Shown here: positions 22,851 to 33,570 of the stretch, in pieces
Position numbering within the stretch: the stretch's first letter is position 1
Layout of the letters: the number at the start of each line of letters is the position of its first letter
Source: Xanthostigma xanthostigma
Lineage: Eukaryota > Arthropoda > Insecta > Raphidioptera > Raphidiidae
Length of the DNA: 64,000 nucleotides
Direction: 5' to 3'
Assembly: GCA_963575645.1 (NCBI GenBank)
Contig: OY754471.1
Coordinates: 33,302,401-33,366,400, forward strand
Notes under the pieces: model-generated
Database searches by the model: none
What the model saw: only the letters and a program-made list of their open reading frames with translations
What the model was told of the DNA's origin: nothing
Program-made: the position numbers and the translations under genes

Positions 22851-23096
22851 GAGGACAGCGTGGTGTAATGGTCAGCGTGCTGGCCTTTGGATCGCACTGT
22901 CGTGGGTTCGAATCCCACCTCTGCTCATGGATATTTTGTGTTTGTCGTTTAGACTCAGCTTTGAAATTTAATTATACTGGCCAGATACTAAGAGGTAGTG
23001 CCACCCCCCCAAGTGATATTCTCTTGTATATGTGCATATGCTCTATATATGTGGATATATGCAATTGGATATACCTTTTTTATAAAAAAAAAAAAA
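22851..23096 (+). mobile_element. tRNA-derived SINE, intact, 12-bp TSD
   Basis: The 5' head is tRNA-like: box A region GTGGTGTAATGGTCAGCG and a perfect T-arm GTGGG-TTCGAAT-CCCAC at about 22900-22917. A non-tRNA body of about 160 bp follows and ends in a run of 15 or more A. AAATAGCTAGAG flanks both sides (22839-22850 and 23097-23108), the target-site duplication of target-primed retrotransposition. The acceptor stem pairs imperfectly, so it is not a tRNA gene. The element would be transcribed by RNA polymerase III from its internal boxes and rely on a LINE for mobilisation. The perfect duplication indicates a young insertion. Confidence 0.85.
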
Positions 23097-23151
23097 AAAT
23101 AGCTAGAGTTTGAAATGGCAACGGCTAGTAATAAAACTTTGTCAACTATTT

Positions 23152-23578
23152 AGGCCGCTGCACACGAGGTGGATTTTCCGGTAGATTCCTTGTTCGATTT
23201 AACTCCTAGTTTTCTAGCGCTGGTTTTCTTAATTGCTTTATAGTTTCGCTTCACAGGAGACGTATTTTCTAGCTTGTATTGTGGATGGATGTGGTGCGCT
23301 GGCAATGATAGAACGGTATCAAAAGCGTACGTTTATTGTCTCTGAACAGAACATACATGTTCATTGTTCATATCGCCCACGTGACAAGATACTGTTTCCT
23401 GATTGGTACTTGGTGAGAGCAAGCAGAGGACCAAGCAAGAAAAATAGCCCCTGTTCTAATTTTAAAATCCATCTTGTGAGCTAGCAGGCGAGCCCGCAAT
23501 AACGTCATTTCCAGCCTCGTAGCCAGCCTTCTGGCCAGCAGATGTCCCAGCAGTGTTTCTAGCCACGTGTGCAGCTAC
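23152..23578 (-). repeat. GGCCGCTGCACACGA family element, reverse copy
   Basis: It starts AGGCCGCTGCACACGAGG and ends CACGTGTGCAGCTACC, so its ends are inverted. The interior is the reverse complement of the 43943-44393 copy (AATAGCCCCTGTT, ATCTTGTGAGCTAGCAGGCGAG, CCAGCAGTGTTTCTAGCC). No transposase frame. Confidence 0.65.
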
Positions 23579-23579
23579 C

Positions 23580-23977
23580 TTTATGCTGGCTGACGCGCTG
23601 GCTGCGAAGATAAAAAATGTCCTCAAAATGGGCTCGCATTCATGGTCACAAGATGGGTTTCAAAATTAGAACCGCAAAATTTTTCGTGCTTGTTTGTCTG
23701 CTTGTTTTAAGGAACAGGCAACAATCTTGTCACGTGGGCGACATAGGCCCACAAACAAACATGACGCCATAGTCAGAGACAATAAACGTTCACTTTTGTT
23801 AACATTCGAACTGTTACTGTGCGAGTACTAAACCCATCTACAAAACTAGCTTCAAAACAAACATCCTGTGCTGTGAAAACATAAAAATCATCACGAAACC
23901 CACAGCATGCTTGAAACCTAGCAAACAAATCTAGCAAGGAATTTAGCGGCAAAACCAGCCTCGTGTTCAGCGGCCTT
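23580..23977 (+). repeat. GGCCGCTGCACACGA family element, forward copy
   Basis: It directly follows the reverse copy. It is diverged at its start (CTGGCTGACGCGCTGGC) but then keeps TCACAAGATGGGTTT, TTGTCACGTGGGCGACAT, CCATCTACAAAACTAGCTT and ends CCTCGTGTTCAGCGGCC. The two copies are back to back. Confidence 0.6.
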
Positions 23978-24447
23978 TAGCTAGCATAAAATGGTTTTTG
24001 CGCATTTGAAGAGTTTTTCCAGCACAACTTTTTTGAAAGCGGTTGAACTATGTTATTATTAATAAATCCATACGCTCAAGTAAGTTATCCACTGCCAGTA
24101 CAGTGAAGCTTTTCCATCAAACTTTTCTTTCATCATATTATTTTTTACGTTTTTTTTTTAATTAAAAAGTTTGTTTAAAAACCAGTCATTCACAGTACGA
24201 GTATGCACTATTCACTTAAGTGGTAGGGTACAGGGTGCATTGTGGGGAAATCGGATACAGCGCGCGTGGTGGACAAATAGAGCATTACTCTTATGTGAGT
24301 TTAATATAAAAATTCGGGTCGCAGTGCCAAACCCTGTAGACAATATAGTGTATTTGCTAACACAGACAGTTTGATTTTTTTATGTGAACTAAACTTTTTT
24401 GTTTTTGGGCAAAATAAAAATTTAACCCCTTAATACAACCCTTGAGG

Positions 24448-24612
24448 AAGACCAAAAATATCCTGGAGAAGATTTGTTTGTGAAGAAGTTATGGAACAAG
24501 GAACTATCTGGCTTCAAGTCAAACATATGGCAAAAGATAGGACTACATTCAAAAATTTCGTAGAGGCCCTATGCTTCACTTCGGAGTTAAAGGAATTTAT
24601 TATCATTATTAT
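24448..24612 (+). mobile_element. 5'-truncated LINE with coding tail and 16-bp TSD
   Basis: AATACAACCCTTGAGG (24432-24447) is repeated as AATACAACCCTTAAGG (24613-24628), one mismatch. The 165-bp insert encodes the last residues of a LINE ORF2 (begins RPKISWRRFVCEEV and includes MAKDRTTFKNFVEAL) and ends in an ATT-rich tail. The GRPK-x-x-W...AKDR pattern is typical of the ORF2 C-terminus in Jockey/RTE-like elements. It is a dead-on-arrival insertion. Confidence 0.7.
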
Positions 24613-24773
24613 AATACAACCCTTAAGGTAACATTTTTTTTCTTAATTTCAATATTATCAATTTACCAAATTAAATTCACCCTTCACTAAGTAAATCCAT
24701 ATCTACAAACTAACGTTTTCACGCCGATTTTAATGAAATTTTGGCAGCACATTTTTATCTTTGCTAGTGGGTT

Positions 24774-26338
24774 AAAGGGTATAGCCGGATAGATATGGCG
24801 AGTTGGCCCCCAAATGGCAACCTATATCGAAACTTATGTTTTAATATCTACTTGATGTACGAACTCTTTTTATATATGTGTTACCCCCGCACTCCCCTTT
24901 GACCTTGAGTTATAGAGGAAAAACCAGCCTACCTACGACTATCGTTCAAAGAGACATATCTCGAAAACTAATTGAGCTAAAGAGGTAAAACCAACGCGAG
25001 CATTTAGGTAACCTTTAAGAGCACATTTTATATTTTTTTTGGATTTTTGCGAATAATTACACACAATATTAAAAAATAAATAAAAATATACCTAATTTTC
25101 AATTTTTCAGTGTTCTCTGTGACTTACAATCACTGAAATAATATATATTGTGGCACTTGATATGCACTACTACACATACAAATTGCGTTAGAAAAAAGTT
25201 GGTGCAACACTTCGAAAAAAAAAATTTTTGACGCACATCACATCATATAAGGATACAAACTTGACATAGTACACACATATGTAAATATTTTATTAATTAA
25301 AATTATTGTTAGAATGGATTGAATGAAAATATAAACAATTTTCAGGAAAATATTGATTTCATACGGCGCGGTATCGGGAATTATACGAGCGACAGCGAGT
25401 TCGTACTTGTTATTGCACTGCTTGTTATTTACGTGCTTAAGAGTTAAGACTGTTTATGTGTTTACACCACCACGTCATAATTTCATTAAATTAATTAAAC
25501 AAATTAGCGTCTTTGTCAGTTTTGTTAACTTTTTTATAACCAGTAACCTTACGAAGAGCCTTATTTTTTACACATATTATCTGACATTATTATAGATAAC
25601 AAAATAAAATAATAGCTACAAATAATAAATAATAGCTACTTCCGACAGAAAATGATGCCATGGTGGTGTAAATAAATAAAGTCTTAACTCTTAAGTACGT
25701 TAAGTTCGAACTCGATGTCGCTCGTATAATTCCCGGCACCGCACCGTATGAAATCAATATTTTCCTGAAAATTGTTTATATTTTCATTCACTCCATTCTA
25801 ACAATAATTTTAATTAATAAAATATTTATATATGTGTGTACTATGTCAAGTTTGTATCCTTATATGATGTGATGTGCGTCAAAAATTTTTTTTTTTTCGA
25901 AGTGTTGCACCAACTTTTTTCTAACGCAATTTGTATGTGTAGTAGTGCATATCAAGTGCCACAATATATATTATTTCAGTGATTGTAAGTCACAGAGAAC
26001 ACTGAAAAATTGAAAATTAGGTATATTTTTATTTATTTTTTAATATTGTGTGTAATTATTCGCAAAAATCCAAAAAAAATATAAAATGTGCTCTTAAAGG
26101 TTACCTAAATGCTCGCGTTGGTTTTACCTCTTTAGCTCAATTAGTTTTCGAGATATGTCTCTTTGAACGATAGTCGTAGGTAGGCTGGTTTTTCCTCTAT
26201 AACTCAAGGTCAAAGGGGAGTGCGGGGGTAACACATATATAAAAAGAGTTCGTACATCAAGTAGATATTTAAACATAAGTTTCGATATAGGTTGCCATTT
26301 GGGGGCCAACTCGCCATATCTATCCGGCTATACCCTTT
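24774..26338. mobile_element. 1.56-kb fold-back element
   Basis: AAAGGGTATAGCCGGATAGA at 24774 is matched in inverse ending at 26338. The arms run about 700 bp each (to about 25475 and from about 25660) with a loop of roughly 185 bp. The left arm has an extra tract near 25405-25435 absent from the right arm. No open frame spans the arms. No target duplication was identified. Confidence 0.7.
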
Positions 26339-26708
26339 CAATTTTGAAACGATTCTGATTTTTTTTCGGTATTTTTGGGCCCAAAAATTTTTTTCAACTC
26401 CTAAAACCCACCCTTAAAGTAGCCCGATTGGGCCCATTTTAAATAGGCTTCGTGCGGTGATGGATTCAACATGTGGTCCAAATTTCATTAAAATCAATTA
26501 ACTCCTTCGAAAGTTATAGCGAAAATGGAACCTTCTACCTGTACAGTATGTTTATTTTTATTGTCAACGTTTCGTTTATAATTTTAATTTAATACTTCTT
26601 CAAGGCTGAAAACCCGTTGTTATGAAAAAATATCGAACTTTTTAGTAAGAAACTGTCAAAATAATATGAAAGAAATTATGTCTTTGCAAGAACATAATAT
26701 AGTCTAAA
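26339..26708. other. No gene seen; degraded repeat sequence
   Basis: Text such as CAACTCCTAAAACCCACCC and ATTCAACATGTGGTCCAAATTTCATTAAAATC looks repeat-derived but has no identifiable ends. Confidence 0.35.
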
Positions 26709-27195
26709 TATACCTATATAAAAGGAAACCGTGACTGACTGACTGACTGATCTATCAACGCACAACTCAAACCACTGGACCGATTGGGCTGAAATTTGGC
26801 ATACAGATAGTTATTATGACGTAGGCACCCGCTAAGAACGTATTTTTGAAAATTCAACCCCTAAAAGGGTGTAACGGGGGTTTAAAATTTGCATGGAAAA
26901 TCAACGCACAGCTCAAACCGCTGGACGGATTGGGCTGAAATTTGGCATACAGATAGTTGTTATGACGTAGGCATCCGCTAAGAACGGATTTTTGAAAATT
27001 CAACCCCTATAGAAGGGTGTAACGGGGGGTTCAAAATTTGCATGGAGAAATCACATAAGATAGATGGATCAATTCGAAAATGCGCAGGATTACTCCTGTC
27101 AACAAATAAATAAACACGTGTTTCATGTTTTTATCAAAAACAACCCCTTCAGAGGGTGACAAAAGGTAAATAGTCTAAAAATCAACATGGGTGTC

Positions 27196-27334
27196 TGTAA
27201 TAGCCGATTTAGTTTATTGTAAATTATGTAAATAATTATTGTACATCTTATGTAAGTAATAGTCATTCGTAGTTTGTATTAAGAATAAAGTTCAGTTTGA
27301 AAATAGCAATCTTGGTATAATGATATACATTACA
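27196..27334 (+). repeat. Gypsy left LTR (139 bp)
   Basis: TGTAAT...ATTACA with an AATAAA signal within AGAATAAAGTTC near 27285. It is unusually short for an LTR. Confidence 0.9.
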
Positions 27335-27411
27335 AATTGGCGACGAGGGTTAAAATAAAATTATTGAAAAGAAGTTTTAGGTATTGTCATTATAAGACTC
27401 ATTAGAGCAAT

Positions 27412-28698
27412 ATGGCTTTACATTTATCGTGTTTAAAAGAATTCAACATACAGACGGACAACTGGAAAACCTACACTGATAGATTAGAACAGTTTTTCAA
27501 GGTGAATAAGGTCGCAGTAGAAGACAAAGTACCGACAATTATTGCATTGGTTGGTAATGAAACATACGAATTAATGGTAGATTTGTGTAGTCCAACAGCC
27601 CCAAAAGACGTACCATATGACGAATTAATAAAAACAGTACAGGAACATTTACAACCGAAACCGTCATTTATTGCGGAGCGTATTAGATTGCGTAACAGAA
27701 GACAAAACGAAGGGGAAACAGTTGCACAATACTTAGCGGCGTTGAAAAATTTGGCAAAAACATGTGAATTTAAAAGTAAGGATAATTTAGAAGAAAATAT
27801 CAGGGATCAATTTATTTTCGGGTTGAAAAATGAATTCATCCGACAAAGTGTATTTGCGGAGAAAACACCATCTTATGGGAAGGTAACTGCATTAGCAATG
27901 GCACTAGAAGCAGCTGAAGTAAACGCAAGTATGAATTGGAACAGTAAAGGTGAAGAAGTATACAGGCTGAGAGAAACTGGCGCAAGCACTTCGAGGAATA
28001 AATCAAGAAATCATAGTAATTCAAGTTATCAAGGAGCGTCTTCAAAAGGTTCCAAGGGACAAGGCATGCCCAGCAGAGCAAATGGAGACAGCAGGAAGAA
28101 TGAAAAAGAAATGAAGTGTTCGTGCTGCGGTCGAACTAATCATTTGAAAGGTAACTGTCGTTATCGCGATTATGAATGTAATAATTGTGGTAAAAAAGGG
28201 CATTTGGCTAAGTTATGTAGAAGGGGTAGAGGTAATGAAACTAGTAGACAAAATGTATACGCTATGGAAAACAATCATGATGAAAATAATGATTCAAGTA
28301 GTGATTCAAATAATAATTCGGATATAGAAATTTATAATTTAGGAGAAATAGGGAGTAAAGATGCACCGTGGATGATAGAATTAAATGTAAATGGTATTAA
28401 TTTCAATATGGAGGTTGATACAGGATCGGGAATCTCGGAAATTTCTGAAATAATTTATTTGAAACATTTTTCTAATAGAGTTCTCGAAAGTACTGATTTA
28501 AAGTTGCATTTGTACAATGGAGCACAAGTAAAACCTGAAGGAAAACTAAATGTAGAAGTTAAATATAAGCAGAATAAAGCAAATTTAGAATTGTATGTAA
28601 TAAAAAATGCGGGTATTCCGATAATAGGACGAACATGGTTACGTAAGTTAAATATTGCATTGGAAATAATTGGTAGCGTAAGAAATTCTAAAGAAATT
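27412..28698 (+). CDS. gag-pro: Gypsy Gag-protease part of the split polyprotein
   Basis: The frame opens at ATG 27412, 77 bp after the left LTR. Residues 1-170 form the capsid-like region of Ty3/Gypsy Gag. Two CCHC zinc knuckles follow at residues 236-249 (CSCCGRTNHLKGNC) and 256-269 (CNNCGKKGHLAKLC), which bind RNA. An aspartic protease starts near residue 318, with the active-site DTGSG at 336-340 and a second strand IPIIGRTWL near residue 405. The coding sequence is interrupted at AATT (28695-28698) by the DIRS element; the raw frame then runs 34 meaningless codons into it and stops at 28800. The frame of the part after the insertion (33571 on) lines up with this one, so Gag and Pol were a single frame before the insertion. 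Confidence 0.9.
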
Positions 28699-28742
28699 GT
28701 TAGATCGAGTGAGCCCGCCGAAGGCGGCCGAAACTCGATCGT

Positions 28743-28867
28743 AATTATATCGATTGTTTCGCTCGAAGAGATCACTTGTAGTAGTTTCAATGTACGCTAG
28801 ATGGATCCACAGAGTTCAACTAAAAATAAAAATTGACATCTCTGATACACGCTTCCTTGTTTCATAA
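28743..28867 (+). repeat. DIRS left inverted terminal repeat
   Basis: From GATCACTTGTAGTAGTTTC to CCTTGTTTCATAA it is identical to the inverse of 33447-33545. A 44-bp outer extension (28699-28742) exists only on this side and folds into a hairpin (GATCGAGT...ACTCGATC). Confidence 0.85.
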
Positions 28868-28949
28868 ATTTCAAAGCCAAGAAGAGATCACGGGTGGGGT
28901 TACTTTATATATCTTTCTTATCGATCATCTGACAGAGCTAGGGATGGGA

Positions 28950-29064
28950 GTGATCTCTTCGAGCGAAACAATCGATATAATTACGATCGAGTTTCGCCCG
29001 CCTTTGGCGGGCTCACTCGATCTAACAATTATATCTCATGTTTCGCTCTCAGGATCACTTGTAG
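28950..29064. repeat. DIRS internal complementary region
   Basis: 28950-29026 is complementary to the left outer end (28699-28776), including its extension, and 29031-29064 to the right outer end (33537-33566). The two halves meet at AATT (29027-29030), the same four bases found at the insertion site. This is the arrangement expected if the region templates joining of the ends into a circle. Confidence 0.85.
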
Positions 29065-29239
29065 GATGTTTAGAGCAGGTCTAAACGCAAAATCTAAAAA
29101 CAACAAGTTGGTTTTTAATATAAAGAACAAAGCTTTATGTAGAAAAAAAAAATAACATAATAACATTCTCATACAAAACATATCTATATATATAAAAAAA
29201 TATATATCAAAAAATACATATTACATAAACTTAAGTATT

Positions 29240-30154
29240 TTATAATAATAAGGACTTGGCAAAGATCCTCTTGTCTTTAACAATTGGTCTGTTGTAAAAA
29301 TTGTTAAAGACTTTGGAAGCTTCTGACCAACCTGCTAGGTTTTTGATGATATTTAAATCAACGCCTTTGACAAAAGCTGCCGAAGTAGTCGCATGCCTAA
29401 TGCTGTGAGGTGCATACTCATTACTGATACCACACGCTAATAAGAAATGTTTTAACCATCTGCTCAAGGTATCTTTAGTAGCTGCCTTGTATGGTTTTCT
29501 TGTTGTTATGAACAGATTGTTCACGTTCTCTGTTAAAGTGGATGTGACTTCCAAATATCTTTTTAACACGGAGGCTACACAGAGGTTGGGCTTTTCGTCG
29601 AGTCTGGGGATCAACAACAGAGGCTGATGAGCCCCCGCCCTTGAAGTTTTTATACTATCGGGTATTTCAATCTCATATCCGTCCTCAACCTCTCTGATGT
29701 GGCTTCGCTTGATCAAAAATAAGGTCTGTTTGCGATGAGCAGTAACCAATGCTAGTAGCACAATCAATTTGCATGTCAGTTGTTGGAGATTTAAATTTCT
29801 CAAAGGGGACATTCCCTCGATTTTTTCAATAATTGGATCAAGGCTATAAATACGGTCGTATCTTGGTTTACTGGGTTTTAATTTAAGTATACCTTTTAAA
29901 AGTCGAGAAATTAAGGGGCTTTTTCCAATGTAGTCCCCGCATAGAAGGGATAATGCGGATCTGCAGGTATTAAGAGTCCCATGAGAAGCTCCCCTATGGA
30001 AACTTTCAGATAACCATTCCATAACCGCATCTACACTTGGTTCAAAAAAGTTATAATTTTTAGTCTTGCAAAAATTTACCCAATCCTTAATAGGCTTGCT
30101 GTATTGTTTCATAGTCTCATCGGTTACTGATCTCAGAAGAAGCTCTATTGACAT
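29240..30154 (-). CDS. DIRS tyrosine recombinase
   Basis: The 304-residue protein inserts the element by site-specific recombination, replacing an integrase. Catalytic residues of the tyrosine recombinase/phage integrase family are all visible: R141 (TAHRKQT), H250-x-x-R253 (APHSIRHATTS), W276 (LAGWSEAS) in the His/Trp position, and the nucleophile Y287 (NNFYNRP). The N-terminal 95 residues match a SAM-like core-binding domain. The start ATG at 30154 overlaps the end of the RT/RNase H frame (stop at 30145) by 10 bp, a compact arrangement usual in DIRS elements. The frame is complete. Confidence 0.92.
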   Translation of the reverse strand: MSIELLLRSVTDETMKQYSKPIKDWVNFCKTKNYNFFEPSVDAVMEWLSESFHRGASHGTLNTCRSALSLLCGDYIGKSPLISRLLKGILKLKPSKPRYDRIYSLDPIIEKIEGMSPLRNLNLQQLTCKLIVLLALVTAHRKQTLFLIKRSHIREVEDGYEIEIPDSIKTSRAGAHQPLLLIPRLDEKPNLCVASVLKRYLEVTSTLTENVNNLFITTRKPYKAATKDTLSRWLKHFLLACGISNEYAPHSIRHATTSAAFVKGVDLNIIKNLAGWSEASKVFNNFYNRPIVKDKRIFAKSLLL

Positions 30155-32150
30155 GTCATTAACTCCTCGTCTTTTGAAGGCTTCCCGGACAATCTCCCTG
30201 CCAACAAGGTCAGCTTGTTTGCCAGCGATTGTTGTATCTCCCTGTTAGAAGAAATTAGCAGATTAGTTGAAGGTTCAAAAGTCAGCGGGGGCGAATCTAA
30301 TAAAGACAGCCATAAGGGGTACCAGGCTTGAGTTCGCCAGTTTGGTACTATAACAACCCCGCAAGCTTGGTCCAATTTAATCTTGTTTAATGTTTTCAAA
30401 ATCAACGAGAAAGGGGGAAAAGCGAAAAACTTTAGTGGCCTCCAATCGATAGTAAAGGCATCAATACAAAACGCATGTGGGTCTTTATGCCATGAACAAT
30501 ACTTCTTATATTTAGCATTCTCTCTTGAAGCAAACAAATCTAAATCCATTTCTCCAAATTTAGTTACAATGTTATCGAATGCCCAAGGAGCTAGCTCCCA
30601 TTCGATATCAATATTTTTAACCCTTGACGCCAGATCTGCCTCTGTATTCTCCCTGGATGGGATGTATGTTGCAAAAATCCAGAGCTGACGTTGTTCACAC
30701 CATGACCAAATCTCGTAGGTTATTTTGTTTAAATGCTGGTATTTAGTTCCTCCCATCTTATTTAAATATGCGATCGCTGTTGAGTTGTCGATTTTTAACA
30801 GGATCTCGCATTGTGATAACTCGGAAGCAAAGGATTTTAACCCGTTAAAGGCCGCTAATAGTTCAAGGCAGTTGATATGAAAAACTTTTTCTTCTGCGGA
30901 CCACTGGCCATATTCCACCTTACCTTCACAGGAGGCACCCCAACCTGATAACGAAGCATCAGAAAAAATCGTCATTCTAAACCTGGACTGACGAATTGGA
31001 TTTTTTGTAACCATAATCTCTTTTTGCCACCAATTGAATTCCCTCTGCAACGAAGCTGGCAGCTTCATAATGGCATTAAAGTCATTACTGGACTTAGAAA
31101 GTGCTAGATATTTTTCTCGTTCGAAAGGTTTCGAATGAAACCAACCGTAATTTACTGCCGGACTCGCCGCCGTAATGTTACCAATAAACGTAGCGAATTC
31201 TCTAATTGAACAAAAATTAGTCTCTTTAAAAATATCTATTAGTTTACTAATATGATTTCTTTTCTTTTCCGTAAGTTCTAGGGTCATCGAAGATGAATTC
31301 AGAACAAAACCTAAAAATGACAAATCGTTGTAGGTTTGAGGGTGCTCTTTTTGGTATTTATAATGAAACCTAGTGATTCCAATAGCTGTCTGGAAACAGC
31401 GACGTTCTCGTCACAGCGAGATTCAGATTCCGCCATTAGTAACAAATCGTCGAGGTAAACCACAGACGTCCATCCCGAGCTTCTCAGGCGACTGATCACT
31501 GGTTTCAAAATCTTAGTGAATACCCAGGGAGCTATGCTCAAACCAAAGGGCAAACACACAAATTCATACAACTGTCTATTCCATCGAAATCTGAGAAATT
31601 TTCGATACAATTGGTGAATCGGGATTGTATAATACGCATCCTGTAAATCTAAATGGGCCATGAAGTAATTCTTGTTTATTAATTTTAATGTTGTTCGAAT
31701 ATCCTCCATCTTAAAGTGTTCCGTTTGGACAAAGGTGTTCAGCTCTTTAAGGTTGAGAATTAATCTCATTTTTCCATTGCTCTTGGGTACCAAGAATACC
31801 TTTGACAAAAATTGGCCCGCAACAGCGTGGCATTTGACTACAGCACCTGATTCTAGTAAGTTATTCAGTGCGTCTTGCATGTTAGAGCAATTTAAATTAT
31901 CAACAAAACCGAGAGGCTCCGTCAATTGTATTGGAGTAGATAAAAAAGGTATCTTATAGCCAGAAATTGCAGACAATATGGATTTGTCTGAAGTAATATT
32001 TGACCAGGCTTGAGTAAAAAAACTTAAACGACCTGCAGTAACACGTACCTCTACTTGTTGTTTGGATTGGTCGGATTGTTTGACCGGCTCTGGTTCCTGA
32101 TAGAACCGCGAACCCGCCCTTGAGGTGCTCGGTTGGATTGAACCAATCTC
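30145..32150 (-). pseudogene. DIRS RT/RNase H, one apparent 1-bp frameshift
   Basis: The RT part (clear from M at 31976; the same frame stays open upstream to about 32150, overlapping gag) has FLVPKSNGKMRLIL, LDLQDAYYTIPI and the catalytic YLDD (residues 174-177 from 31976). It stops at about 31311 in TTTTTAG. The next frame, one base away, continues without a start codon as SFLGFVLNS and carries RNase H acids at D122, E154, D179 and D230 (numbered from 31323), followed by a C-terminal extension with FAFPPFSLI that may correspond to the Dam-like methyltransferase region of DIRS elements (uncertain). A single missing T in the T5 run (31312-31316 on the minus strand) would account for the break, so this is either a recent mutation or a sequencing error. 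Confidence 0.85.
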
Positions 32151-33353
32151 GGGAACGGCCCCTTGTTGTGGCTCGTCTGTGGGTGGCCACCCCGAACTAC
32201 AGACGAGCTTCTCCAGTTTAAAAAACGGCGTGGTCTGTCAAATTGTTTTTTCTCTGCTGGTGTCTTTAAAGATAAACCAACTTTTTCTACCGCAGAGGCA
32301 ATCTTGATCCGCTTACCCAAGTCTTCACCGAACAAAAAATCATCAGTTTTTGATTTCTCCAGGATGATCTTATTCTTGTCATCGATGTATTGATACACTT
32401 GGAATTTCCTGGATTTGGACATCTGAAACATCAGTTCACAAAAGATGCTACTAGCATCACATAGTAGCTCTAGAAAGCTATCCTTTTCTATTGGCTCTTC
32501 GTCGTCTTTAAGAATGGCGCAAATAGACTGACCTAAAGCGGCCAAGCCGTGACCACATAAATTTTGATTGATCGACAAATATTTGTCTCTGGATTTTGCT
32601 GTCTTGTACAACAGCGGTAAAAGTTCAGGATTTAGTTCAGGTGCTTTTAAAGGGCAATTAGCCTTGTTAGAATACTTGGCTTCAAGCTCTATTCTAGTTT
32701 TTTGCTCCATCCCCGTGAAAATAATGTCCTTCCAGCACATGGCCAGGTCCGGGTGGAGATCCAGGGTCTTGTCAGACTGAAGGCGCTTGTCTACTTTCAG
32801 TAGATCGCGAGCCTTTACGCTCAGCTGAGTGGTTACTGCCTCCTCAGCGCTCGTCTTTTGAGACTCTTTTGATGCAACATTCAGTGTCGACGAGCTACTT
32901 TCCTCGACAGGTCTAACCGTCCCTGCGAGAGTAAGCTCGTCGTCAGGGCTCTCCGTCCCTGTATCGTCATCCTTGTCTGAGTCTACAAAAGCAAAAAGAT
33001 CTAGGTAATATCTAGTCGTCAGGTACGATTATCAACATCAAGGTGAAAAATCGCCCAAAGTTCACAAATAGTGAAGAAAAAATTTTTTACAGTGAGCAAA
33101 ACTGTAAAGTGATTTGTCAGATAGTACAACACAACACAGAATTGAGTTGCACACAAAACACAAAGAAAAAAAAATCAAGTGAAAAAACTTATTAGAGCAT
33201 AATGTGGCATTACATACCTCTTATATAACCCAATTTGGCATCAAGATTATCACTGACTGTCATAGGTAAATCAGCCATCAATTTTTGGTATTTAATAATT
33301 TTATTTCGATACAAATTCATTGTATCACAAGAATCACTTTTGCGTTTATTCAT
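32051..33353 (-). CDS. DIRS Gag-like protein, predicted two exons
   Basis: The unspliced frame 32051-32740 continues open upstream through an acidic Ser-rich stretch to about 33000, without a suitable ATG. I predict exon 1 33353-33218 (begins MNKRKSDSCDTMNLYR) and exon 2 32982-32051, joined over a 235-bp intron with donor GAG|GTATGT and acceptor TTTTTGCTTTTGTAG. The junction is phase 1 and keeps the frame. The C-terminus is Arg-rich and ends in an Asn/Pro-rich tail (RSNNPTNPNNK), as for DIRS-type Gag proteins that coat the RNA. It overlaps the RT frame, which lies in another phase. Homology is by position and composition only. Confidence 0.6.
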
Positions 33354-33446
33354 AATTTGTTGAAAAAAACAAATGTGTAAAAAAAAATATTCTGTAAAAC
33401 GTTGCAAACGAAAAAACGTGTCCGAACTCTAGGCGCACTAGAAACG

Positions 33447-33570
33447 TTATGAAACAAGGAAGCGTGTATCAGAGATGTCAATTTTTATTTTTAGTTGAAC
33501 TCTGTGGATCCATCTAGCGTACATTGAAACTACTACAAGTGATCCTGAGAGCGAAACATGAGATATAATT
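33447..33570 (-). repeat. DIRS right inverted terminal repeat
   Basis: Inverse of 28743-28867; it differs only in the outermost 30 bp (CTCATGTTTCGCTCTCAG against CGATTGTTTCGCTCGAAGAG). It should contain the element's promoter, as transcription starts from this side. Confidence 0.85.

Larger units (their letters stand above)
28699..33570 (-). mobile_element. DIRS-type tyrosine-recombinase retrotransposon
   Basis: The element carries, on the minus strand, a spliced gag, overlapping RT/RNase H and a tyrosine recombinase, in place of an integrase. It has inverted terminal repeats (28743-28867 and 33447-33570) and an internal region (28950-29064) complementary to both outer ends, as in DIRS1. Insertion left no target duplication: one AATT (28695-28698) abuts the left end and AATT closes the right end (33567-33570), consistent with recombination of a circular intermediate. 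The host Gypsy frame is otherwise uninterrupted. Length 4872 bp. Confidence 0.9.

Noticed and set aside
22851-22925. Functional tRNA gene
   Set aside because: T-arm is perfect, but the acceptor stem pairs poorly and the sequence continues into a SINE body with poly(A) tail and target duplication.
28699-28800. Extension of the Gypsy Gag frame to the stop at 28800
   Set aside because: Past AATT at 28698 the frame reads DIRS terminal sequence; it is a read-through artefact.
31954-32190. 78-codon frame overlapping DIRS gag and RT
   Set aside because: Third frame in the overlap of two real frames; Arg-rich by composition only.
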